Source: an uncultured Bacteroidota bacterium
GTDB taxonomy: Bacteria > Bacteroidota > Bacteroidia > Flavobacteriales > Flavobacteriaceae
DNA length: 44,318 bases
Reading direction: 5' to 3'
NCBI GenBank assembly: GCA_902606525.1
Contig: CACLGW010000008.1
Location: forward strand, 1 to 44,318
Of the stretch, positions 26,967 through 35,523 are shown piece after piece. A model generated the notes under the pieces. The model worked only from the letters and a program-made list of their open reading frames with translations, was not told the DNA's origin and searched no databases. The translations under genes were made by a program, and so were the position numbers. Numbering within the stretch: position 1 is the first letter of the stretch; each line of letters starts with the position of its first letter.

Positions 26967-28244
26967 GTGAATAATATTCAAAAGAAAATTTTAATTTTAT
27001 GTTACTACTGGCCTCCATCGGGAGGATCGGGAGTTCAACGGTGGATGTATTTTGCTAAATATTTAAAGAAGTTTGGTTATGAACCTATTGTTATTTCTGT
27101 AGACGAAAAAAAAGCTTCATATCCTAATATTGATTATAGTTTACTAAAAGAGGTTGAAGGAATACGTATAATAAAAACCACAACTCGAGAACCTTTGCGC
27201 TGTTACTCTCTTTTGCTTTCAGGAAACGTTAAAAAGGGGATCCCCCAAGGAGAAATTAAAACTAGCAATTTATTAGGAAAGTTCTTAGCTTTCATTAGAG
27301 GAAATTATTTTATTCCCGATGCTAGAAAAGGCTGGATTCCTTTTGCCGTAAAAGCAGCAAAAAAATTAATAAAAGAAGAAGAGATAAAGCAGTTAATTAC
27401 CACTGGACCTCCCCACTCAACTCACTTGGCAGGGCTTAAACTCAAAAAACTATTTGATCTTAACTGGTGGGCAGATTTTCGTGATCCTTGGACTGATATT
27501 TTCTATAATAATTCTCTTTATCGTTTAACAAAAACAATTTCCAAAGACCGTGCCTTGGAAAAAGAAGTCTTGCAAAAAGCTGATGGAATAATAACAACTG
27601 TAGGTGGAAATTTTATTAAGCAATTAAAAGATAAAGCAACTAAACAAAAATTTTCAGTTATTCCTAACGGTTATGATGCTGACTTAATACAAAATATTAA
27701 TGCTGCTCCAAAAAAAATAGGTTTACATATTGTTTATACAGGGCTTTTAACCCAAAATCAAGAATATGAAGCGCTTTTAAACGTTATTAATGACTGTTCC
27801 AAAAATTTTAAGATTTATTTTTCTTTAGCAGGAAACATCCACATAGATATTATTAAAAAAATCACTTTTGCTCTCCCTGATGTAACAGTTGAATTTTTAG
27901 GATATATTAGTCATTTCAATGCGATTTCCTTGATGAAAAGTGCAGATTTGTTAGTGAATTTCATCTTTAAGGGAGCAGAGAATCAAATGATATCTGGAAA
28001 ATTATTAGAATATATAGCCTCAGAAGTTCCTATTCTTTCTTTAGGAAACCCTCAATCTGAAGCCGGTCTTTTATTAAATAAAGGGAGTAATTCTTGGATG
28101 GTTGATAAAGACAATAAATCTAAAATGAAATTGATTTTAAAGTCTCTAAAGGATAAAAAAACTAAAAATAGATTTCCCCAATTGAGTCAATGGAGTAGAT
28201 TATCTTTAACTAAAAAATTGATCAAGGTCATTTTTTCTAAGTAA
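26967..28244 (+). CDS. Glycosyltransferase family 4-like protein
   Basis: Putative GT-B fold glycosyltransferase, 425 residues from the GTG at 26967. The N-terminus KKILILCYYWPPSGGSGVQRW is typical of the GT4 group that acts on surface polysaccharides or glycolipids. The C-terminal half has VIPNGYDADLI, IVYTGLLTQNQEY and SGKLLEYIASEVPILSLG (the nucleotide-sugar binding region). The frame is open to ATG 26928, inside DUF2480. The GTG, two bases after the DUF2480 stop, avoids a 37-base overlap and gives the family-like N-terminus, but an ATG at 26946 is also possible. Donor and acceptor are unknown. It converges on nadD with an 11-base gap. Confidence 0.87.
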   Translation: MNNIQKKILILCYYWPPSGGSGVQRWMYFAKYLKKFGYEPIVISVDEKKASYPNIDYSLLKEVEGIRIIKTTTREPLRCYSLLLSGNVKKGIPQGEIKTSNLLGKFLAFIRGNYFIPDARKGWIPFAVKAAKKLIKEEEIKQLITTGPPHSTHLAGLKLKKLFDLNWWADFRDPWTDIFYNNSLYRLTKTISKDRALEKEVLQKADGIITTVGGNFIKQLKDKATKQKFSVIPNGYDADLIQNINAAPKKIGLHIVYTGLLTQNQEYEALLNVINDCSKNFKIYFSLAGNIHIDIIKKITFALPDVTVEFLGYISHFNAISLMKSADLLVNFIFKGAENQMISGKLLEYIASEVPILSLGNPQSEAGLLLNKGSNSWMVDKDNKSKMKLILKSLKDKKTKNRFPQLSQWSRLSLTKKLIKVIFSK

Positions 28245-28255
28245 TATAATTTTTT

Positions 28256-28840
28256 TCAAAACTTGTAAATTTTTTTTTTCTTTATGTAATCCCAACTTAG
28301 TCTAGGAACCAGGTTGCTTAGATCTTCACCTTTTTTTATCCCCTTGCGTATTTCAGAGGATGAGATTTCAATTTGAGGCGCATCAGTTTTTTTAATTTTT
28401 GAATGTCCTTTTAAGTTATTAGGTATGTCTTTACTATTTTTTCTTGGATAAATGTAAAGTTCATAATCTGATAAAATTTTATTGTAATCTTTCCATTTAT
28501 CAAAAAAGCATAAATTATCTTCTCCTAAAATCAAAATAAAACATTCTTTAGGGTTTTCAGCTTTAATTTTTTTTAGAGTTTGGATTGTATAATTGGGTTT
28601 TGGCAGATCAAATTCAACGGTACTTAAGTGAAGTTTAGGGTTTAATTTTATAGCAAGAGAAACTAACTTCATTCGTTCGCCGTTGGATAGTATTTTAGAT
28701 TTATGTTTAAATGGATTTTGGGGTGTAATTACAAACCAAATACAATCCAAGTCTGTATTATTAATAAAATGTTCGGCAAGTAAAATATGCCCGTTATGAA
28801 TAGGGTTGAATGTACCAAAAAATAAACCTATTTTTTGCAT
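28256..28840 (-). CDS. nadD: Nicotinate-nucleotide adenylyltransferase
   Basis: 194-residue nucleotidyltransferase that makes deamido-NAD from nicotinate mononucleotide and ATP. The adenylyl-transfer motif is GTFNPIHNGH (residues 9-18), followed by WFVITPQNPFK. LGEDN and the C-terminal EISSSEIRKGIKKG motif are typical of NadD. It is the third gene of a yicC-gmk-nadD run on the minus strand, an order common in Flavobacteriia. A near-consensus promoter element (TACCTTTA, 28845-28852) lies just before its ATG. Confidence 0.94.
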   Translation of the reverse strand: MQKIGLFFGTFNPIHNGHILLAEHFINNTDLDCIWFVITPQNPFKHKSKILSNGERMKLVSLAIKLNPKLHLSTVEFDLPKPNYTIQTLKKIKAENPKECFILILGEDNLCFFDKWKDYNKILSDYELYIYPRKNSKDIPNNLKGHSKIKKTDAPQIEISSSEIRKGIKKGEDLSNLVPRLSWDYIKKKKIYKF

Positions 28841-28861
28841 TCAATAAAGGTATGGATTTGC

Positions 28862-29432
28862 TTAGGAAAATAAGAATTTTTCAACTAAACGCTGTACTTC
28901 TTCTTTAGCTTTATTTAGATCATCATTAATTAAAACCGCATCAAAATCTTTAGAAAATTTAAGTTCAGCAGTAGATTTATTCAGACGTTGTTGAATTTTG
29001 TATTCATTTTCAGTACCTCGGTCTCGAAGTCTTTTTTCTAATTCTTTAACAGAAGGAGGTTTAACAAAGATTGCGAAGGTTTTTTTTAGGATATTGGGCT
29101 TTTATGCTAAGACCCCCTTTAACATCAATATCAAAAAGAACGTGTTTACCAGTTTTCCAAATTCTTTCAAGTTCTGACTTTAAAGTTCCATATAAAGAAC
29201 CATTATAAACCTCTTCATATTCAACAAAAGCATTTTCTTTAATTTTTTTACGAAAGGTATTTTCATTTAAAAAATGGTAATCTTTACCATTTTCTTCTTT
29301 TCCTCTTGGCTCTCTAGAAGTTGCAGACACAGAAAAACCAAGAGGTAAGTTTTGTTGTAAAAGATGATTTACTAATGTAGTTTTACCACTACCTGATGGG
29401 GCTGAAAAAACAACAAGTTTTCCAGTTTTCAA
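28862..29432 (-). CDS. gmk: Guanylate kinase, broken by a one-base insertion
   Basis: Essential kinase that converts GMP to GDP. The P-loop APSGSGKTT (residues 11-19), the GMP-binding segment [19 protein letters not shown] and DIDVKGG are intact. The frame then hits a stop at 29061, after KNLRNLC. Dropping one base from the A8/T8 run at 29080-29087 restores [20 protein letters not shown] followed by [15 protein letters not shown] and a normal C-terminus ending at 28862, giving about 189 residues. Because Gmk is essential, a sequencing or assembly error, or slippage on the A8 run, is far likelier than a true loss. Confidence 0.93.
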
Positions 29433-29433
29433 A

Positions 29434-30291
29434 TTAAAGTACGTTTAGCAATTGTTCCTTTATTTTTTCAAGTTCATCCTTCATTTGCACCACAATTTTT
29501 TGAAGTCCAGAATGATTTGCCTTTGAGCCAATTGTATTTACTTCTCTTCCTATTTCTTGAGAAATAAAGCCTAATTTTTTCCCATTTGGGAATTCATTTT
29601 CCATTACTTCTCTAAAAAAGTTTATGTGGTTTTTTAAACGGATCTTTTCTTCTGTTATATCAAACTTTTCCAGGTAAAAGATCAATTCTTGTTCAAACCT
29701 GTTTGCATCAACTTCTTGATTGAGATTTTGAAAAGAAATACGAAGCTTTTCTTCAATTTTTTTATTGCGTTCAGGGTCTATTTTAGTGACTAATAACAAG
29801 TGAGATTCAATATAATCTAGACGTAAACAAATATCTTGACCTAATGCGGCCCCTTCAATTTTTCGAAAGCCTTCAATATCTTTTATGACTTTCTGTAAAG
29901 TTTCATCTATAATTTTTTTTTCTTTTTCTGTTATTATATTTTTTTCTGTTAAAAGTGTATCGGGTAAACGCAATGCTAAAGCCAGTCTTTCACTTTCAGA
30001 TGATGCTCCTATTTCTTCAAGTTGTTTCATGTAAGACTTAACTACATGACCGTTAATTTTTGATGGAGCAGTTTCTCCGTTAAATTCTATATGGATGTTA
30101 ACATCGATTTTACCTCTGTACATTTTCTTTGTCAACTCCTTTCTTATTTCAGTATCGAGTTCTCTAAGATAAGATGGGGAACGAAGATTAATATCAATAT
30201 TTTTACTATTTAAAGAACGAACTTCAATACTGAAGTGTTTGTCTTCATATTGGGCTTCTTTTTTTCCAAAACCCGTCATAGACATAATCAT
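29434..30291 (-). CDS. YicC/YloC family endoribonuclease
   Basis: 285-residue protein of the YicC-like family, members of which have been shown to be endoribonucleases. The hallmark N-terminus [11 protein letters not shown] and [13 protein letters not shown] are present, as is the conserved C-terminal block [22 protein letters not shown], which contains the acidic residues characteristic of the C-terminal domain (DUF1732). The start at 30291 gives MIMSMTGFG. The stop codon lies 1 base before gmk, so the two are coupled. Upstream is the DUF1080 gene, 17 bases away on the same strand. Confidence 0.93.
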   Translation of the reverse strand: MIMSMTGFGKKEAQYEDKHFSIEVRSLNSKNIDINLRSPSYLRELDTEIRKELTKKMYRGKIDVNIHIEFNGETAPSKINGHVVKSYMKQLEEIGASSESERLALALRLPDTLLTEKNIITEKEKKIIDETLQKVIKDIEGFRKIEGAALGQDICLRLDYIESHLLLVTKIDPERNKKIEEKLRISFQNLNQEVDANRFEQELIFYLEKFDITEEKIRLKNHINFFREVMENEFPNGKKLGFISQEIGREVNTIGSKANHSGLQKIVVQMKDELEKIKEQLLNVL

Positions 30292-30308
30292 ATAGATTTA
30301 ATTAAAGT

Positions 30309-31031
30309 TTACGAATTTTTTATATTTCTAAATGACACCTTATCCCCGTGATCTTGTAAACCTATTTTCCCTGTTCGTAATCTTGCAAAACGTTTAAAAT
30401 CGCATTTGTCTTTGAATTTTGAGTTATAAACCATTGCATCCCACTTTTCACCTCTAAGAGGGAATTCAACAATCTTCGTACCGTTAAGCTCAACGCTACC
30501 TTCATTTTTATTGTGATCAATAGTAAGTAGAACATGGTTCCATTGCCCAGCTGGTTTACAAACGTCTTTTGAAGGTTGAACTAGGTCGTATAATGCTCCA
30601 GCTTCACGAAATTTTGGGTTTGCCTTTGCATCGGAATGTCTTTCGTTGTCCAAGACTTGAATCTCAGGGCCAGAGGAATAAGGATTGAGAATATTTGCTC
30701 CTTCCTGAACCCCCCAAAATATTCCACTATTACCACCTTCAGAGATATTCCATTCGATGGAAAGTTGGAAGCTCTTGAATATTTTGTCGGTTACTATATC
30801 ATGAACGTAATCGCCTTTTGGGCGTAATGTGGGGTCAAAGGTTAAAACTCCCTTTTTAGCCGTCCATATAGATTTTACCCCTTTACGGTTAAATCTATGC
30901 CAACCATTTAAGGTTTTTCCATCAAAAAGGGATTCCCATTCTTTTTCATTTTCAGTAATTACCTCAGTTTTAGTGTAAGAGCTACTTATAAAAAAAGTTA
31001 AAATAAAAACTCCTATTATTAATCGTCTCAT
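30309..31031 (-). CDS. Secreted DUF1080 (3-keto-disaccharide hydrolase-like) protein
   Basis: 240-residue exported protein with a Sec signal peptide (residues 1-20, MRRLIIGVFILTFFISSSYT; no lipobox). The mature part is one DUF1080 domain, a concanavalin-like beta-sandwich, marked by WESLFDGKTLNGWHRF, GNSGIFWGVQEG, GPEIQVLDNERH and LRTGKIGLQDHGDKVSFRNI. Some members of this family hydrolyse or cleave 3-keto-glycosides, and the neighbouring oxidoreductases and TIM-barrel proteins fit that. It is the last gene of a five-gene minus-strand run. Confidence 0.88.
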   Translation of the reverse strand: MRRLIIGVFILTFFISSSYTKTEVITENEKEWESLFDGKTLNGWHRFNRKGVKSIWTAKKGVLTFDPTLRPKGDYVHDIVTDKIFKSFQLSIEWNISEGGNSGIFWGVQEGANILNPYSSGPEIQVLDNERHSDAKANPKFREAGALYDLVQPSKDVCKPAGQWNHVLLTIDHNKNEGSVELNGTKIVEFPLRGEKWDAMVYNSKFKDKCDFKRFARLRTGKIGLQDHGDKVSFRNIKNS

Positions 31032-31043
31032 TTTTCTATTTGT

Positions 31044-32096
31044 TTAAATATTTAAGATATTTTTTAAAAACTGTTTGTCAATATTACCACCAGCAAAATC
31101 ATCGAAAGTTTTTTGGGTGGCTTCTATAATATGATTTTTTATAAATGGTGCACCTTCTTTAGCTCCTTGTTCAGGACTTTTTATACAGCATTCCCATTCC
31201 ATTACGGCCCAAAGGTCGCATCCATATTCGGTTAGCTTAGTAAATATAGTCTTAAAGTCTATTTGACCATCACCAGGAGAGCGATAACGTCCTGCTCGAT
31301 CAATCCAATCACCATAACCGCCAAAGGCTCCCTTTTTTCCGTTGGGTTTGAATTCTGAATCTTTAACATGGAAGGACTTAATAAATTCGTGATAGTGATC
31401 AATGTATTCTATATAGTCAAGCTGTTGAAGAACAAAATGACTTGGATCATAAAGTATGTTAACTCGTTTGTGGTTATCTGTGGCGTCTAAAAATCGTTCA
31501 AAAGTAACACCATCATGAAGGTCTTCACCTGGATGAATTTCATAACAAATATCTACACCATTTTCATCATATACATCTAAAATTGGTTTCCAACGCTTGG
31601 CAAGTTCTGAAAAGCCTAACTCTACAAGTCCTTCTGGTCTTTGAGGCCATGGGTGCCATGTATGCCACAATAGAGCACCAGAAAAAGTAGCATGAGTTTT
31701 AAGACCTAATCGATTACTAGCTTTTGCTGCTTTTTTCATTATATCTATAGCCCATTTTGTTCTCGCTTTAGGATTGTTCTTTACAGCATCTGGAGCAAAA
31801 TTATCGAACATTAAGTCATAGGCTGGATGAACAGCTACCAACTGGCCTTGAAGATGAGTAGAAAGTTCAGTAATTTCTAGACCATAAGAATTAATTTTCC
31901 CTTTAAGTTCATCACAATAGATTTGACTTTCTGCAGCTTTATCTAAATCAATAAGGAAGGACTCCCAAGTGGGAATTTGAATTCCTTTATATCCTAAATT
32001 CGTTGCCCATTCACACATCCCCTCAAGACTATTAAAGGGAGCTTTATTATCTACAAATTGTGCAAGGAAGATTCCAGGACCTTTTATCGTTTTCAT
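31044..32096 (-). CDS. Sugar phosphate isomerase/epimerase-like TIM-barrel protein
   Basis: 350-residue cytoplasmic protein of the xylose-isomerase-like TIM-barrel superfamily (AP endonuclease 2 type). Likely metal ligands lie in ICYEIHPGEDLHDG, NILYDPSHFVLQ, SFHVKDSEF and WAVMEWEC. There is no signal peptide. The frame is open to ATG 32117, but MKTIKGPGIFLAQF at 32096 overlaps the stop of the upstream Gfo/Idh gene by ATGA and is the usual kind of start. Its close pairing with a Gfo/Idh dehydrogenase suggests that it isomerises, epimerises or cleaves (by elimination) the oxidised sugar. The exact substrate is not readable from sequence. Confidence 0.88.
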   Translation of the reverse strand: MKTIKGPGIFLAQFVDNKAPFNSLEGMCEWATNLGYKGIQIPTWESFLIDLDKAAESQIYCDELKGKINSYGLEITELSTHLQGQLVAVHPAYDLMFDNFAPDAVKNNPKARTKWAIDIMKKAAKASNRLGLKTHATFSGALLWHTWHPWPQRPEGLVELGFSELAKRWKPILDVYDENGVDICYEIHPGEDLHDGVTFERFLDATDNHKRVNILYDPSHFVLQQLDYIEYIDHYHEFIKSFHVKDSEFKPNGKKGAFGGYGDWIDRAGRYRSPGDGQIDFKTIFTKLTEYGCDLWAVMEWECCIKSPEQGAKEGAPFIKNHIIEATQKTFDDFAGGNIDKQFLKNILNI

Positions 32097-33233
32097 TTCT
32101 TTTCCAAGCTTAGCCATATATTTCCATTTTTATGAGATTCAACAACTTTTTCAATAAAGAGCATACCTCTTACTCCATCATTCATTGAGGGGTATTCTCC
32201 GTCAAAGGATTTTTCGCCCTTTAATGCTTTTGCTACACCTTTATAAATATTTCCCATTGCATCAAAAATCCCTTCTGGATGTCCTCCTGGAAGTTTTGTG
32301 CCGTCTGCAGCAACATCTGATACATAAGCATGACCTGGTTTTATAATTCTCTTTGGCTGATCATCAGTCATATGATAAAGAATATTTGGATTTTCTTGCT
32401 CCCATTTAAAGGCTCCTTTTTTCCCATAAACAGCAACAGTAAGACCATTTTCTTCCCCTGTAGCTATTTGACTTGCACGAATAACTCCTTTTACAGCTTT
32501 TGAAAATCGAATTAGAACAGTTCCATCAAGATCTAAACTATTATCATCATAAAGCATATTTAGGTCTGATAATACTGATTTAACTTCCATACCAGAAAGG
32601 TATTCAGTCATTTGAAAAGCATGAGTTCCTATATCTCCAATACATGAACTTATTCCTGCTTTTTTTGGATCTAATCGCCAAATAGTTTTTCGAACTTCTG
32701 GATCATGAATTACAGGATTAATCCAACCTTGATAATATTGTACATCTACTTTTTGAACTTCCCCTAGTTCACCCTTTGCTATCATATGTTTCATATGTCG
32801 TACCATTGGATAACCAGTGTAAGTATACGTAACAGCAAAAATGGCATCATTTCTTTTTTGTAACTCCTGTAGTTCTAAAGCCTCAGCATAGGAAGTTGTA
32901 AGAGGCTTTTCGCAAATTACATGAAAACCATTTTCCAATAGTTTTTTTTGCCATAGGGAAATGTAGAAAATTAGGTGTTAACACTGAAACTACCTCAATA
33001 CGTTGATCTTTAGGTTTGTTAACTTCCTCTTCAATAAAGGTATCAAAGTCTAAGTAAACACGATCTGTATTTACCCCAATATGTTTAGCAAATTTTATAT
33101 TTTCGTCAAAATCAGGGTTAAATACTCCCCCTGTAATTTCATAACGGTCGAACATGTGAGATGCTACTCGATGCAAAACTCCTATTAAAGAGTCTCCACC
33201 GCCACCTACAATACCTAGTCTGATTTTACTCAT
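32093..33233 (-). CDS. Gfo/Idh/MocA-family oxidoreductase, broken by a one-base insertion
   Basis: NAD(P)-dependent sugar or inositol dehydrogenase family. The N-terminal Rossmann part (RLGIVGGGGDSLIGVLHRVA) reads from 33233 until a stop at 32883. The rest, starting ENGFHVICEKPLTTSYAEAL with the catalytic-type EKP Lys, reads in another frame to 32093. Removing one base from the A8/T8 run at 32942-32949 joins them (AMAKKLLENGFHVICEKP-like) into about 379 residues, the normal length. The start overlaps the MFS transporter stop by four bases. In this cluster it may reduce a keto-sugar after uptake or oxidise the sugar. Confidence 0.9.
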
Positions 33234-34442
33234 GATGATTTTATTTTAATGGTTTCGTTTTTAAAGAATAATAAAAATAATATTAAAACAATAAAAGAAA
33301 AAATAGCCGGTTGGACCCAAATTTCTTTCCAAAAATGACCTGAGGAAGAAATATATTGATCTGTTAGCCACCCAGCAAGCCGAAATCCGATTAGCATTCC
33401 AACACCGTATGTGGCAAGTGTAATAAGTCCCTGAGCCGTACTTTTATATGTTTCTCCAGCCTTATAGTCTGTATAAATTTGTCCAGATACAAAAAAGAAA
33501 TCGTAACATACACCATGAAGTATAATTCCAAAAATTAGCATCCATGTTTGCGATCCAACATCTCCAAAAGCAAATAATAAATAACGAATACCCCAAGCTA
33601 AGATTCCAATTACAAGAGCATTTTTTTATACCATATCTTTTTATGAAAATAGGAAGTAAAAGTAGAAAAAGGACTTCAGAAATCTGACCTAATATCATTT
33701 TTGAAGCTGCTGCTTCCATACCAACTTCATTCAAGAACTGATTGGCATGTTGATAATAGAACGCCAAAGGAATACATATTAAAATTGAGGCAATAAAAAA
33801 AGATAGAAAACCACGATCTTTCAGCATAGCCAAGGCATCCAAACCTAGAATCTCGTGAATTGAAATCTTTCTCTTTGAACCAAGTTTAGGGGGTGTGTTA
33901 GGAAGGGAAAAACTATAGACTCCTAATATAGCAGAAGCTGAAGAAGCCATGTAAAAAGTATACTTTAACGTTTGAGCTCCTTCCCAAGCCATATAACCAA
34001 TCGTTAACCCCGCTAAAACCCAACCTACACTTCCTAGGACTCGGATAGAAGCAAATTGCTTTGATGGGTCATCCATTTGATGAAATGCAACTGAATTAGC
34101 TAGTGCAAGTGTTGGCATGAAAAAAAGCATGTAGATAAAAATATATGGGTAAAAACTAGAGAAATTTTCAGCATTACTTACTATAAAAAGTAATCCTGCT
34201 CCAATTAAATGAAGCATTCCTAAAATCTTTTGTGCCGCAAAATAACGATCAGCAACGAGGCCAATAAAAAAAGGAGCAATTATGGCACCTATAGATTGAG
34301 TTTCATAAGCCATGGCGAGTTCTCCTCCACTAGAACTAAACTCTTGAGAAAGAAATGTACCCATAGTCACAAACCAAGCTCCCCAAATAAAGAATTCAAG
34401 AAAAAATAAAAAAGATAATTGAAGACGGACTTTTAATTCCAT
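33230..34442 (-). CDS. MFS transporter, nucleoside:H+ symporter type, broken by a one-base insertion
   Basis: Twelve-helix inner-membrane transporter of the NHS/NupG-like major facilitator group, often found with sugar-oxidation genes in Bacteroidota. The N-terminus LSFLFFLEFFIWGAWFVTMG is typical, as are ALANSVAFHQMDDPSKQFAS and IRVLGSVGWVLAG. The frame breaks after IKRYGIK; a T7 run at 33621-33627 has one base too many. Correcting it gives GIKNALVIGILAWGIRYLL and continues through LHGVCYDFFFVSGQIYTD to 33230, about 403 residues. The start is 2 bases after the stop of the upstream TIM-barrel lipoprotein gene. Confidence 0.9.
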
Positions 34443-34444
34443 CC

Positions 34445-35404
34445 TTAAAGCATTTTAGCAGCTTTCTCCAATAATTTTTTAGTCGCAATAATACCATCTT
34501 TTTCAGAAAGCATATTACCCTCATATTCAACACCAATAAATCCATTGTATCCAGCATCTTTAGCGATGGATAATAATCTGTAATAGTCTAAGGTAGTCTC
34601 GTCTCCATTAGAATCAAACGCGTAAGATTTTGCACTGAGCCCAAATGCTCTAGGAAGCATTTCAGAAATCCCTAAATATGGGTCATATAAGTCTTTACAA
34701 TTGTTGTCTTTTAGAGATCCATAACCCTCGCTCATACAAAAGTTACCAAAGTCTGGTAAAGTGCCGCAATTCTCTAAGTTTACTTGGTTTATAACTTTCA
34801 TTAGTAAACTTGCATTGGATGATAATCCCCCATGATTTTCTACGATTACATTAATATTTAGGGGCTTCGCATATTCTCCTAAGGCTTCAAAACTTTCTAC
34901 CGAATACTTTATCCAATTCTCTATTTCTTTTTCTCCTTTTAGGTTTATTCTAATTGCTGAACAATTCATTTTACTAGCAGCGTCAATCCAAAGTTTATGA
35001 TTTTCCACAGCCATCATTCTTTCTTCAGGATTAGAGCTTGATAAATTGCCCTCACCATCAATCATAATAAGGACATTTTTTAAATTGTACTTAGCAGCAA
35101 GATCATTATTCCTTATTATAAACTCTTCCATTGCAGAAGCCTTATCTTCGCTCTTTGTTACATCTGAATAAAGAGCATTTACATATTCTAGTCCTTCAAA
35201 ACCTAACTCATGAGCAATTTTTGCAAACTCATATGGAGATAATCCATCTTCACGAATTGAATTATGTATTGACCATTGAGCTAAAGATGTTTTAAAAAAA
35301 GAATTTTTATTGGTTACTGTCTGCTTATTTTCATTTTTACATGATACAAAACCTAAAATAAAAATTAAGAGCAGAAAATTTTGAGCTATATTATTTGTTT
35401 TCAT
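34445..35404 (-). CDS. TIM-barrel sugar isomerase/epimerase-like lipoprotein
   Basis: 319-residue lipoprotein (signal peptide LLLIFILGFVSC, lipobox Cys22) carrying a xylose-isomerase-like TIM barrel. Motifs are HELGFEGLEYVNALY, INVIVENHGG, CGTLPDFGNF and NGFIGVEYEGNML; the Glu, Asp and His residues fit a metal centre. Being a lipoprotein, it acts outside the cytoplasm, unlike the second TIM-barrel protein of this cluster. That placement suggests it processes the sugar before transport. It is the first gene of the five-gene minus-strand run and diverges from the GMC oxidoreductase. Confidence 0.87.
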   Translation of the reverse strand: MKTNNIAQNFLLLIFILGFVSCKNENKQTVTNKNSFFKTSLAQWSIHNSIREDGLSPYEFAKIAHELGFEGLEYVNALYSDVTKSEDKASAMEEFIIRNNDLAAKYNLKNVLIMIDGEGNLSSSNPEERMMAVENHKLWIDAASKMNCSAIRINLKGEKEIENWIKYSVESFEALGEYAKPLNINVIVENHGGLSSNASLLMKVINQVNLENCGTLPDFGNFCMSEGYGSLKDNNCKDLYDPYLGISEMLPRAFGLSAKSYAFDSNGDETTLDYYRLLSIAKDAGYNGFIGVEYEGNMLSEKDGIIATKKLLEKAAKML

Positions 35405-35482
35405 AATGTTAGTTCTATTTTATCTTTGTTTTATTAGTGATCTAAATTTATATAATTTATTCGCATCAAAGAAGAAAATATT

Positions 35483-35490
35483 TATATTTG
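35483..35490 (+). promoter_or_regulatory. Candidate -7 element of the GMC oxidoreductase operon
   Basis: TATATTTG matches TAnnTTTG, 33 bases before the GMC ATG. A second match, TATCTTTG, lies at 35421-35428 on the same strand. No equally good element was found on the minus strand for the divergent operon. Confidence 0.4.
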
Positions 35491-35523
35491 AGTTCTTCAA
35501 GATGTATAAATTAATTAATGTAG

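Noticed and set aside
29075-29095. Programmed -1 ribosomal frameshift at the A-rich gmk site
   Set aside because: Restoring the frame needs a +1 shift (loss of one base), not -1. The same sign of change in three other genes argues for run-length error or transcriptional slippage.
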